A program made the translations under genes and the position numbers. Of a stretch of 55,602 bases of DNA, positions 47,824 through 55,486 are shown piece after piece. The stretch comes from CAZKRU01 sp964555235 (GTDB lineage: Bacteria > Verrucomicrobiota > Verrucomicrobiia > Methylacidiphilales > CAMAQI01), in NCBI GenBank assembly GCA_964555235.1, contig CAZKRU010000022.1:1-55602 (forward strand), read 5' to 3'. The stretch's first letter is position 1. Every line of letters begins with the position of its first letter. Below the pieces are notes generated by a model. It was not told the DNA's origin. It did no database searches and saw nothing but the letters and a program-made list of their open reading frames with translations.

Positions 47824-48615
47824 TTACGAGATCCAACGCTCTTGAAGCCAGCGGAGGCATTCGGCGCCCCAGAGATGTCCGTTGGCGAGGCCGATCCCGT
47901 GGGGGCCTTTTTCGTAAAGGTGAAGCTCGAAGGGGACTTGGTTTTTGCGAAGGGCAGCGGCGAAGAGAAGACTGTTTTCGATCGGAACGACCGGGTCTTC
48001 GACGGTATGCCAGAGAAAGGTTGGAGGTGTTTTGGGGGTGACATGAGTTTCGTTGGAGAGAAATTCGATAAGGGTGGGATCCGGATTTTTTCCAAGGAGA
48101 TTTTCCAAGGTGCCTCCGTGAGTCCATTGCTTCAAGGTAATCACCGGATAACAAAGAATGCCGAGATCCGGTCGTGAGCTCTCGCGGTCGATCTCATCCG
48201 TCGAATCAGGATTCCCCGAGTCAAAGTGAGTCAGGAGTGTTGAGGCGAGGTGTCCTCCGGCGGAAGAGCCGATGATTCCAATCCGGTTGGTGGGAATTCC
48301 GAATTCAGGGGCGCGAAATCGGAGCCAACGGAGGGCGCGCGCGGCATCTTGCAACATGACGGGATGACGGTACTCATGGCTGCCGAGTCGGTAACGAAGA
48401 ACAAACGCGGCATATCCATTTTGAGCGAACCATTCGGCATAGCCTTGGCCTTCATGACTCGCGAGCATACCGTAACCGCCTCCGGGAAGGACAAGCATAG
48501 CGCCTCGAGGGGCACTTGTCGGAAGAAAGGAGGTGAGCGTCGGAATGTCGTTTTCGGAGGTGCCAAGAGCACCGGGAGGATTTCCTGGCCAGAGGGGAAC
48601 AGAAGAAGTTTTCAC
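47824..48615 (-). CDS. Alpha/beta hydrolase (esterase/lipase, BD-FAE type)
   Basis: A 263-residue alpha/beta hydrolase. Oxyanion region MLVLPGGGYGMLASHEGQGY, nucleophile Ser in IGIIGSSAGGHLASTLLTHF, acid HTVEDPVVPIENS, His in EKGPHGIGLANGH. Such proteins are acetyl- or feruloyl-esterase-like and often act on acylated polysaccharides. No signal peptide is visible, so it is probably cytoplasmic. The start is GTG at 48615, overlapping the ruvA stop by 1 nt. Confidence 0.88.
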   Translation of the reverse strand: MKTSSVPLWPGNPPGALGTSENDIPTLTSFLPTSAPRGAMLVLPGGGYGMLASHEGQGYAEWFAQNGYAAFVLRYRLGSHEYRHPVMLQDAARALRWLRFRAPEFGIPTNRIGIIGSSAGGHLASTLLTHFDSGNPDSTDEIDRESSRPDLGILCYPVITLKQWTHGGTLENLLGKNPDPTLIEFLSNETHVTPKTPPTFLWHTVEDPVVPIENSLLFAAALRKNQVPFELHLYEKGPHGIGLANGHLWGAECLRWLQERWIS

Positions 48616-49214
48616 TAGAGGAGTTTGAGTGCGTTTCGAATGAGTTCTGCCGTGGCGGCGGCGGGGTTTTGGGTTTGAAGTTGGGTGACGACTTTTTGCG
48701 CCTCGGCTTGCTTGTATCCCAAGGCAATCAGTGCCAGAACGGCGTCATTTCGAGTCTGTTCCACGGGCGTGAGCGGTTGCGATTGAGCGGCGGTTTTCCA
48801 GGCATCCGAGACGCCGACTTTATCGCGAAGTTCTACGAGAATTCGTTCGGCCGTTTTTTTTCCGACCCCTTTGATCCGACTGAGGGCGGCGATATCGTTT
48901 TGAATCACCGAAGTTCGAAATTGAGTCGTGCTGCTTCCCGAGAGAACGGAGAGCGCCATTTTCGGACCGATTCCGGTGACATGATCGATGAGAAGTTTGA
49001 ACAAATCGCGCTCATCGGTGGTGGCGAATCCATAAAGGGTGTGTGCATCTTCGCGAACCTGGAGCCAGGTGAGAAGTTTGATCTCGCTCGGCGGTGCGGG
49101 AAGCTTGTCGAAGGTCGAAATCGGAACGTGGACGAGATATCCAATTCCTTGAACCTCCATCACGACATGAGTCGGATACGATTCAAGAAGTGTGCCGCGC
49201 AGGAAGTGGATCAT
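48615..49214 (-). CDS. ruvA: Holliday junction branch-migration protein RuvA
   Basis: A 199-residue RuvA. N-terminal OB fold MIHFLRGTLLESYPTHVVME and VQGIGYLVHVPIS; two helix-hairpin-helix motifs, VTGIGPKMALSVLSG and IKGVGKKTAERILVELRDKV; C-terminal domain III (AVLALIALGYKQAEAQKVVT) that contacts RuvB. It binds Holliday junctions and loads RuvB. ruvB and ruvC are not in the window. It is followed by the coupled hydrolase gene. Confidence 0.95.
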   Translation of the reverse strand: MIHFLRGTLLESYPTHVVMEVQGIGYLVHVPISTFDKLPAPPSEIKLLTWLQVREDAHTLYGFATTDERDLFKLLIDHVTGIGPKMALSVLSGSSTTQFRTSVIQNDIAALSRIKGVGKKTAERILVELRDKVGVSDAWKTAAQSQPLTPVEQTRNDAVLALIALGYKQAEAQKVVTQLQTQNPAAATAELIRNALKLL

Positions 49215-49273
49215 GAACTAAGAGGTAAGAAGGTCGGAGGGAGTGGGTCAAGGGAGAAAACATTTGAGTTGGC

Positions 49274-50629
49274 TTAAAAACTATAAACGACTTGGGCGGC
49301 GGCCAAATGGGCCGAGGTCGCATCTCCGTTGGCAGAGGCGGCTCCGCTCGGATCATTCACATGCGTCCAATCGACCCGGTATTCCAGACGGAAGAGGAGG
49401 TTTTGGTCGAGGTTGAATCCGGCAGTGGTGGTCAGTGCGAAGGCTTCGGAATTTTTTCCAAAGGCATCCGTCGGAGTCATCGCGCTTCCAACAGTTCCGA
49501 ATTTCGCGCCATCATTGCAGCGAATGTAATCCACGCGACTGGCAAGACTGAAGAGCGAGGTGAATTGATATTTCGCATAGGTTCCGATTCCGTAATAGGT
49601 CTCGTTGTATTCACGTGGGGGAGTGCCAAAGGAGGCATGTGCGTAGTCATCGTAAAAGCCGAAGACGCCGCTATACGCGAGCATCAGCTTTTCTTTGAAA
49701 CAAACCGGCATCCAGGTGCCGACCTGATTCCACACAAAGGCAGGTCCATCGTTCGCCACTTGAGTTGCGGCGCCAGCAGGAGTTGCATTGGCGAGGACGC
49801 CGGTTCCACCTTTGGGATTGTAGACAAAGGCATTGGTAAGTGTGGCGTTGCGCCCTTGGTTCTCGAGGACTGCAGCACCAGTGAGCAAGACACTGTCGTC
49901 ACCGGCTCCTCCAGAAAGTGAAACGCTGTCGGCATTATTCCAATCCGCATTGGCTACGCCAAACTTGAGAGTGAGGAGATCGTTCACAGGATAAATGGAG
50001 ACGACGCCCACATTTTCTCCCGGTTCAACGAGCGATTGTGCAAGCCCTTGAGTGATATTGAAATTCGCAGGGCGCTCCGGAGCTTCAAATCCCATGAAGC
50101 CTCCCCATTTACCAACTTGGAAATCGATTCCGTTGCCGACCGGTGCCCGAAATTGAACATAGGCCTGTTGAAGCCAGACCGCACTGGCGCCATCGGTCGC
50201 TGTTGAGCCGATACTTGAATGAGCATCTTCGCCGAGATTCAAATCCACACGAAATCCCGAGGCCCACTCGTCGGAATGATCATGGTGTACATGGGATCTT
50301 CCGGATATTTGGTGAGAAATCGGGTGTTCAGGAAGTTCTTTTTCCAAGACTAACTTTAAGTTGTTCAGATTAAAATCGCCTTTTGCCTCACCTGCGGCTG
50401 CGCCATCGTTGGCCCCACGGGGTACGACCAGGGTTCGGGGTCCAGTGAAATTGTAGGTATAGCCAGCGTCCACATAACCGCTGAGCTTGATTCCTGTTTG
50501 AGAGGTCTCAACATAAATCGCTTGTTCATCAATGACTTTTTTGAGGTCTGAATGCTTGTCAGGGGATTTTGATTCCCCGGCGTAAGCAGTCGTCATGCTG
50601 AGTAAGAGTCCGATCCATTTAAAGTTCAT
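49274..50629 (-). CDS. Outer-membrane beta-barrel porin
   Basis: A 451-residue protein with signal peptide (MNFKWIGLLLSMTTAYA) and a barrel of the BBP2-like porin family: IKLSGYVDAGYTYNFTGPRT, FNLNNLKLVLEKELPEHP, GNGIDFQVGKWGGFMGFEAP, and the terminal AAQVVYSF ending in Phe. AGGAG lies 8 nt before the ATG. An upstream 9-3-9 palindrome suggests regulation. The substrate is unknown; it is 3' of, and separate from, the chrA-arsP pair. Confidence 0.88.
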   Translation of the reverse strand: MNFKWIGLLLSMTTAYAGESKSPDKHSDLKKVIDEQAIYVETSQTGIKLSGYVDAGYTYNFTGPRTLVVPRGANDGAAAGEAKGDFNLNNLKLVLEKELPEHPISHQISGRSHVHHDHSDEWASGFRVDLNLGEDAHSSIGSTATDGASAVWLQQAYVQFRAPVGNGIDFQVGKWGGFMGFEAPERPANFNITQGLAQSLVEPGENVGVVSIYPVNDLLTLKFGVANADWNNADSVSLSGGAGDDSVLLTGAAVLENQGRNATLTNAFVYNPKGGTGVLANATPAGAATQVANDGPAFVWNQVGTWMPVCFKEKLMLAYSGVFGFYDDYAHASFGTPPREYNETYYGIGTYAKYQFTSLFSLASRVDYIRCNDGAKFGTVGSAMTPTDAFGKNSEAFALTTTAGFNLDQNLLFRLEYRVDWTHVNDPSGAASANGDATSAHLAAAQVVYSF

Positions 50630-50681
50630 TCAATGTCTCCTCGTTTTAAGATGCGGCAGCCTAAGTCAGGATCGACTGCGG

Positions 50682-50713
50682 TGTCAATTACAATTTGCAA
50701 GTAGCTTGCAAAT
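50682..50713 (-). promoter_or_regulatory. Porin promoter region with 9-3-9 palindrome
   Basis: ATTTGCAAG-TAG-CTTGCAAAT (50693-50713) is a perfect 9-3-9 inverted repeat. Immediately downstream on the minus strand is TTGACA (50687-50682), a -35 match. The palindrome sits just upstream of the -35, the usual place for an activator site. Confidence 0.55.
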
Positions 50714-50761
50714 ATTGGGTGTCGCTTGCGCGTGGGTATGTTTGGGGGGATTTTATTATTG

Positions 50762-50787
50762 TGTCAACAACAAAAGTTTGTTATGAC
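50762..50787. promoter_or_regulatory. Second inverted repeat upstream of the porin
   Basis: TGTCA-AC-AACAAA and TTTGTT-A-TGACA form an imperfect inverted repeat of 11 matching positions per arm. It lies between the porin promoter and the end of chrA and could be a regulator site or part of a 3' structure. Confidence 0.35.
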
Positions 50788-50818
50788 AATCTTTCGCGGG
50801 TTTCCATGAGAATTTCCG

Positions 50819-52165
50819 TCAAAGGGATCGGAAGCTTTGATACAGGATTCCAGTAATTCCGGATCCCAAAATCACCGGAATCATTCCCCACTTCCAACGG
50901 GTCATTCCAAGAAAGGCAATCATAGAAACGGCGAGGGCAAAATAATCGAGGCGTCCCGGTGACGGAAGGATCAGATGAATTCCAAACCAGGTGGCAAGGT
51001 TGAGGATGACTCCGACGACCGCTGCCGTGACCGCAGAAAGGGCCATGGTGATTTTTTCGTTCCCACGTAATTGCTCGATGTGCGGGGCACCGAGGAAAAT
51101 CCATAAAAAGCAGGGAACAAAAGTCACCCAGGTGGTGAGCAAGGCCCCGAGCGTGGCGGCAAGGAGCGGAGAGAGCGGTCCGGGGTGATGGTATCCGCCC
51201 AAAAATCCGACAAATTGCAAAACCATGATGAGCGGGCCAGGAGTGGTTTCTGCGAGTCCGAGTCCGTCGAGCATCTGTCCCAGCGTGACCCACTGATAGT
51301 GATCGACGGCCTGCTGGGAAACGTAGGGCAAGACCGCATAAGCGCCGCCAAAGGTGACCATCGCCGCTTTACTGAAAAAGAGGCCTTCTTGAAAGAGAAC
51401 GTGCTTATTCCCGAGCCATGATCCAACGAGGAAAATTGGGGTCCACCACAAGAGGAGACAAACCGTGATGATTTTGAGTGCGCGTTGAAGGGACGGCTTG
51501 GCATGATCAGGAGTTGCATCGTGATCGTCGAGCACGCTCGCCTCATTTTTGGAGGAGCCATGGCCGCTGAAGACCAGAAATTTTTCTCTGGCGAATTTCC
51601 CTCCAGTCAGCCCGACCAGCGCAGCCCCTCCGATAATGAGCGGGAAGGGAATCTTGAAAAAGAAAATGGAGATAAAAGCGACTCCGGCCAGAAGCCACAT
51701 GACTTCGTTCTTGAGTGCTTTTTTTCCGATTCGGATCACGGCGGAGGCGATAATTGCGAGCACGGCCGGTTTTAACCCGTAAAAGAGTGCGCTAATCCAT
51801 GGAGTATTTCCGTAGGTGACGTAGACGAAGCTTAAGGCTCCGAGGATGAACATCGAGGGAATCACAAAAAGGGCTCCGGCTACAATGCCTCCCCAGGTTC
51901 GATGGAGGAGCCATCCGATGTAAGTGGCGAGTTGCTGCGCTTCCGGTCCCGGAAGGAGCATGCAATAATTCAGTGCGTGAAGAAAGCGGGTCTCACTGAT
52001 CCACCGTTTTTTTTCAACAAGTTCGGCGTGCATGATGGCGATCTGCCCGGCCGGACCGCCAAAGCTGATAAAGCCAAGCTTCAACCAAAAGCGAAACGCT
52101 TCAGCGAAGGTCGGATGGCTCAGGGACTCTTTTTTCGGTTCAGTGGAGGTTGACTCAGGATTCAT
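50819..52165 (-). CDS. chrA: Chromate transporter ChrA (two-domain)
   Basis: A 448-residue CHR-family transporter made of two homologous halves: FRFWLKLGFISFGGPAGQIA in the first and AAMVTFGGAYAVLPYVSQQA in the second, plus ALNYCMLLPGPEAQQLATYI and LAETTPGPLIMVLQFVGFLG. It exports chromate, or in some bacteria moves sulfate-like oxyanions. The ATG at 52165 overlaps the stop of the permease gene upstream (ATGA), so the two are co-translated. Confidence 0.93.
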   Translation of the reverse strand: MNPESTSTEPKKESLSHPTFAEAFRFWLKLGFISFGGPAGQIAIMHAELVEKKRWISETRFLHALNYCMLLPGPEAQQLATYIGWLLHRTWGGIVAGALFVIPSMFILGALSFVYVTYGNTPWISALFYGLKPAVLAIIASAVIRIGKKALKNEVMWLLAGVAFISIFFFKIPFPLIIGGAALVGLTGGKFAREKFLVFSGHGSSKNEASVLDDHDATPDHAKPSLQRALKIITVCLLLWWTPIFLVGSWLGNKHVLFQEGLFFSKAAMVTFGGAYAVLPYVSQQAVDHYQWVTLGQMLDGLGLAETTPGPLIMVLQFVGFLGGYHHPGPLSPLLAATLGALLTTWVTFVPCFLWIFLGAPHIEQLRGNEKITMALSAVTAAVVGVILNLATWFGIHLILPSPGRLDYFALAVSMIAFLGMTRWKWGMIPVILGSGITGILYQSFRSL

Positions 52166-53049
52166 GGGACGCGAGCGATTTGAGAAATTAAAAGACCGCC
52201 AATTAACGCGAGAATCAAAATTCCGACGACATAGAGAATCGTATTGCGTCGCCCAATCAGACGCGGGGCCATGGCGATCGTTCCAAAACAAGTTCCGGTC
52301 GAAGCGAGAAGAAAGGTGAAAGCCGGTCCGGGGGGGACGCCGAGATCCAAGAGAGAACGGGTCAAGGGAACCTCGCCCCCGTCGCAAACGTAGAGCGGAA
52401 TCCCGATGAGGAGGGCAACGAGATAGGCGAAGGATCCGGCCTCATGAATTTTTTCCGGAGTGAGAAACGGTTGTAAGAGTGCCATGAGAAAAAGACTCCC
52501 GAAGTAATACGGTAGCAGGGGAAGAATGCTCTCTTTGAGAAAGGAGGGGGAATGATTCTCGTGGCACGGTTCCGTCGGCTCCGTGCTGCAGCACGACTTT
52601 TTTGGAGTCACCTCTGTCACGGGGGTCAGTGGGACTGAGTCGCTTGCCCATCGATTTAAAATCCACCCAAATCCGATGGTAAAGATCATCGGCAAAATCA
52701 CGCGCATCATGGCATATTGCCATCCGAGCATTCCGACCGTGAGGGCGATCGTGTGGGGACTGATCAATGGAGCGATCATGAGAAAGGTGGCGATCGTCCC
52801 GACTTTCGCGCCGCGCTCTTTCAAGACGGTCGCAATCGGAATGGAACTCATCGCGCAACCGGGCAAAAGCGCGCCGGCCAGTGCAGCGAGCGGAACGGAT
52901 TGATGGCCGGAACCGAGGGCCCGTTCAAACCAGGAGACCGGAATCACTTTTCGCATGATCCAGGCGAACCCGATCCCGAGAAGAAACGAAAGTCCCGAAT
53001 GATGGATCAACACCATCCAGCGCGAAACAGTTTCCATGAGATACGACAT
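52162..53049 (-). CDS. ArsP/DUF318-family permease
   Basis: A 295-residue permease with about eight membrane helices: FLLGIGFAWIMRKVIPVSWF, SVPLAALAGALLPGCAMSSI, KVGTIATFLMIAPLISPHTI, CDGGEVPLTRSLLDLGVPPG and GPAFTFLLASTGTCFGTIAM. Family members export trivalent organoarsenicals or related metalloids. The cytoplasmic loop carries adjacent cysteines (KKSCCSTE), a plausible thiophilic-metal site. The ATG at 53049 is chosen since upstream in-frame sequence reads through a GTAG repeat. It is first in an operon with chrA. Confidence 0.85.
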   Translation of the reverse strand: MSYLMETVSRWMVLIHHSGLSFLLGIGFAWIMRKVIPVSWFERALGSGHQSVPLAALAGALLPGCAMSSIPIATVLKERGAKVGTIATFLMIAPLISPHTIALTVGMLGWQYAMMRVILPMIFTIGFGWILNRWASDSVPLTPVTEVTPKKSCCSTEPTEPCHENHSPSFLKESILPLLPYYFGSLFLMALLQPFLTPEKIHEAGSFAYLVALLIGIPLYVCDGGEVPLTRSLLDLGVPPGPAFTFLLASTGTCFGTIAMAPRLIGRRNTILYVVGILILALIGGLLISQIARVP

Positions 53050-53097
53050 CCGTGAAGAGTGGCGAGATTCTAACCGGGGGCAATCTCTTTTGATCTG

Positions 53098-53150
53098 GTA
53101 GGGAGATCCGTCAGCGGACGGACTCCGAGGGTGCCGTGATACACGGCTCC
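53098..53150. repeat. GTAG hairpin pair upstream of the arsP-type gene
   Basis: GTAG 53098 plus a stem GGAG-A-TCCGTC / GACGGA-CTCC (53102-53126), then a second hairpin GCCGTG-ATA-CACGGC (53133-53147). It is about 20 bp before a GAACTC element. Confidence 0.75.
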
Positions 53151-53168
53151 AACCTCTCAAGAAAATTT

Positions 53169-53246
53169 AAAACTCAGGAACTCAGGAGGCAAGAAAGCAG
53201 AGACGATCGCCCGTTTTCTGAGTTCGTGAGTTCCTGATTCAAAAAC
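53169..53246. repeat. GAACTC palindromic repeat
   Basis: Left arm AAAACTCAGGAACTCAGGAG (53169-53188) and right arm TTTTCTGAGTTCGTGAGTTC (53214-53233) followed by CTGATTCAAAAAC. The right arm is identical over 33 bp to 2365-2397. The remainder of 53247-53456 contains no gene. Confidence 0.8.
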
Positions 53247-53420
53247 AGGCGGCTCAAAACGTGGTCCCGCTCCTTTGTGGCAGAAGATTTTAGACCTTGA
53301 GGCGGTGGCAGATCCCTGCTGAGATCAATACCGAACAGAGAAAAAAGTTTCAAATGAAACAGGATATACCGCAATTTTATCGTGGCCTAAGTGTGAACGC
53401 TCCCTCTGAAGGTTCCCATG

Positions 53421-53439
53421 ATAGGCCGAAACGGCCTAT
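53421..53439. other. Perfect 8-bp hairpin with AAA loop
   Basis: ATAGGCCG-AAA-CGGCCTAT, 18 nt upstream of the small membrane protein start. No U-tract follows on either strand. It could be an operator or a 5' leader hairpin. Confidence 0.5.
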
Positions 53440-53456
53440 TAACTGTTAGCCCTCAC

Positions 53457-53732
53457 ATGAACGAGCCACTCGAAATTAAGCCTCGGTGGCTAATGTGGCC
53501 ATTCGCGGAACAATTATTCACGCTTCTCCTATTCCTTTCCCTTGGTCCGGGTATGTACGCGGGATGGCTACTTTCTCACCAAAGGTGGGGCGCCGGACTA
53601 ATTGTGCTGCTGCTGTGGTTACTACCGTACGCTTACCTTTTGAACCTCTTGCATCATCACAAGGTCGTGCGTATGGCCATTTCGGTACCGTGTACCGTAT
53701 TGATACTTGGTGGCTCGTTCTTTCTCCCGTGA
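53457..53732 (+). CDS. Small membrane protein of unknown function
   Basis: A 91-residue protein with three predicted hydrophobic segments (AEQLFTLLLFLSLGPGMYAG, AGLIVLLLWLLPYAYLLNLL, MAISVPCTVLILGGSFFLP). The cytoplasmic N-terminus (MNEPLEIKPRWLMWPF) fits a membrane protein start. No ribosome binding site or family is recognised. It stands alone among repeats, like the small membrane gene at 27532. Confidence 0.5.
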   Translation: MNEPLEIKPRWLMWPFAEQLFTLLLFLSLGPGMYAGWLLSHQRWGAGLIVLLLWLLPYAYLLNLLHHHKVVRMAISVPCTVLILGGSFFLP

Positions 53733-53764
53733 GTGCCACTCCTAGCGACCATGTGAGGTTTAAA

Positions 53765-53780
53765 ACATGGGGACGTATCT
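53765..53780. repeat. GGGGACGTATC-core repeat
   Basis: ACATGGGGACGTATCT is the exact inverse of 45086-45101. The rest of 53733-53984 shows no recognised gene, only AT-rich DNA and a short basic reading frame. Confidence 0.5.
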
Positions 53781-53984
53781 CATTATTAATTAATGTATTG
53801 CGATATGGAATGGATTCTGGAGTAGGCGCCAGTGGGATTCAACAGGTTCGAGCCAGAATGAGAAAAGAGAGAGGTTTGGAGCGCGTTTATCAAAAATTCC
53901 GAAAACGTAATTAATGAAAAATGAGATACGTGTGTCATTCCTTATTCGTCGATTTCGAATCCGTGAGAAAGCGATCATTTAACC

Positions 53985-54148
53985 CAGATTTTGCATTAGA
54001 AAATGCAAAATCTGTCCTGGCGGGCGCCAGGACCGAAAGCATTCGGGGTAAAACCCCGCCGAGATTTCATTCGCCAAAATGGTGAATGAAATTGAAGGGG
54101 AAATCGGCCTCAAAAAAACCGCTCTTTCAGAGTGGGTTTTTATGAGGC
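53985..54148. repeat. Run of five consecutive hairpins
   Basis: (1) CAGATTTTGCATT / AATGCAAAATCTG, 13 bp, loop AGAA (53985-54014), same family as 19-48. (2) GTCCTGGCG-GG-CGCCAGGAC (54014-54033). (3) CGGGGT-AAA-ACCCCG (54044-54058). (4) ATTTCATTCGCCA-AAA-TGGTGAATGAAAT, 13 bp with one G-T (54064-54092). (5) GCCTCA...TGAGGC enclosing AAAAACC/GGTTTTT and CTCT/AGAG (54107-54148). It is noncoding; possibly a structured RNA or a composite palindromic element. Confidence 0.75.
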
Positions 54149-54235
54149 AAAATTTGGGTTTAACGGATTAAACAAAAATCATTTCGATGAAACGTCTGGA
54201 TGGTGCTATAGAATAGAGTGCGGCGAAATGATGAA

Positions 54236-55384
54236 ATGACCTTTGATCCGGCGACAAAAAGGCAAAAAGCTTCTCGGTGTCAGAGCGTTAATCCTCCTAA
54301 CACGCGTTTCCAGATCGTTTTGATGATGTTTGTCCTGATGGTCTTCTTCCCTTGGAAGGGATTTTCGAAAATTGTCTACATCGACAATGTGACCGGTGAT
54401 GACCAGCGGCAGGGGACATCGCTTTTGTTAAAGGGCGAAGAGGGCCCGGTACGAACATTCGAGCGTGCGATGAAGCTCGTTCAAGCAGGCGATCTCCTCT
54501 GGATCGTTCCCAATCAAGAGCCGTACCGGGAGCCTCTCCGCCTTTCTGTTCAGGGAAAACCGGATGCTCCCATTACGATTGAGGGGAATGGGGCAAGCAT
54601 TGATGTGGGCAAAGAGATCTCCGAGGGGCGGTGGACTCCTGCGGGCGACTATTGGTCGATTCCGTTTGATCAGAAGTTAGATAACCAGAGCGCATTCATG
54701 TTTTATCGGGGAATTCCCATTGCCCGGCCTCGAAAGTTGTTGGGTCCGGGTGAACTTGCACCCGATTTCACGGTGATCGACGGTGAGGCAGGACGTCTGA
54801 ATGTTCGATTTCCAAAAGGAATGGCGCCGCCGTTCAAAGGAGCCTATCTCACGAGTGGCTTCGAATGTGTGGGATTTACGAATGCACAACATCTGATCAT
54901 CCGAAACCTTCACGTTCGCGGCACGTTCAATGACGGATTTGGATTCCATGGTTCGTGTAGTGGAATCGTCATTGAACATTGCACGGCGATTTTATGTGGA
55001 GATGAAGGGGCGAGTGCTCATGGCAAAAGTCAGGCGGAGTTTCGTGATTGTTTGTTCGCATGGAACGGATCGTGGTCGGGAGGAGTGACGGACGTACACG
55101 AAACGCAGACACGGTATCTCCGCTGCATCTCTGCTTTTGGCCGTGGAGCGGGGTTCTCGCTCCGGGGCGCCGGTCATCAGTTGATCGATTCCTACGCATT
55201 CGGAAACGATCCAGCCAAAAGAACGGAAAATTCGAGCGAAAAGGTGCAAGTGACGAATCTTGTTGAAATCAGCGATCCCGTTAAGGCGATGGCCGAGGTG
55301 CGGCGTCTCGCAGTGAACAATCCCCAGATGGCTCGTTTAGCAGAACTGGCCCAAGAGATTGGCTGGGGGAGGGCTTCCGACTAG
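54236..55384 (+). CDS. Secreted right-handed beta-helix protein
   Basis: A protein of about 382 residues. A basic N-terminus and a hydrophobic segment (IVLMMFVLMVFFPWKGFSK) direct export. The body is a parallel beta-helix of pectate-lyase-like fold: RTFERAMKLVQAGDLLWIVP, PDAPITIEGNGASI, AQHLIIRNLHVRGTFNDGFG, GIVIEHCTAILCGDEGASAH, AEFRDCLFAWNGSWSGGVTD. Many such proteins degrade or bind polysaccharides; catalytic residues cannot be assigned. The ATG at 54236 is chosen over GTG 54218, but neither has a good ribosome binding site. Confidence 0.75.
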   Translation: MTFDPATKRQKASRCQSVNPPNTRFQIVLMMFVLMVFFPWKGFSKIVYIDNVTGDDQRQGTSLLLKGEEGPVRTFERAMKLVQAGDLLWIVPNQEPYREPLRLSVQGKPDAPITIEGNGASIDVGKEISEGRWTPAGDYWSIPFDQKLDNQSAFMFYRGIPIARPRKLLGPGELAPDFTVIDGEAGRLNVRFPKGMAPPFKGAYLTSGFECVGFTNAQHLIIRNLHVRGTFNDGFGFHGSCSGIVIEHCTAILCGDEGASAHGKSQAEFRDCLFAWNGSWSGGVTDVHETQTRYLRCISAFGRGAGFSLRGAGHQLIDSYAFGNDPAKRTENSSEKVQVTNLVEISDPVKAMAEVRRLAVNNPQMARLAELAQEIGWGRASD

Positions 55385-55422
55385 TGGCTTTCGCGTCATG
55401 AGTTTTTCATCACGAGGGGGGC

Positions 55423-55460
55423 TTTGCAGGCCCACCGGGACGGTTGGTCCCACCAATCAT
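55423..55460. repeat. GCAGGCCC...CCCACCAA repeat
   Basis: TTTGCAGGCCCACCGGGACG then GTTGGTCCCACCAATC matches the element at 36383-36416. It lies just after the beta-helix gene. Confidence 0.5.
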
Positions 55461-55486
55461 TAGCGAAGAATTGATGCGACAGATGG

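Noticed and set aside
53440..53456. Integron attC-like GTTAGCC before a small ORF
   Set aside because: GTTAGCC does not fit the GTTRRRY consensus and no complementary partner or second attC site was found.
53840..53880. tRNA-like T-arm (GGTTCGAGCC)
   Set aside because: No acceptor stem, anticodon arm or D-arm can be formed around it.
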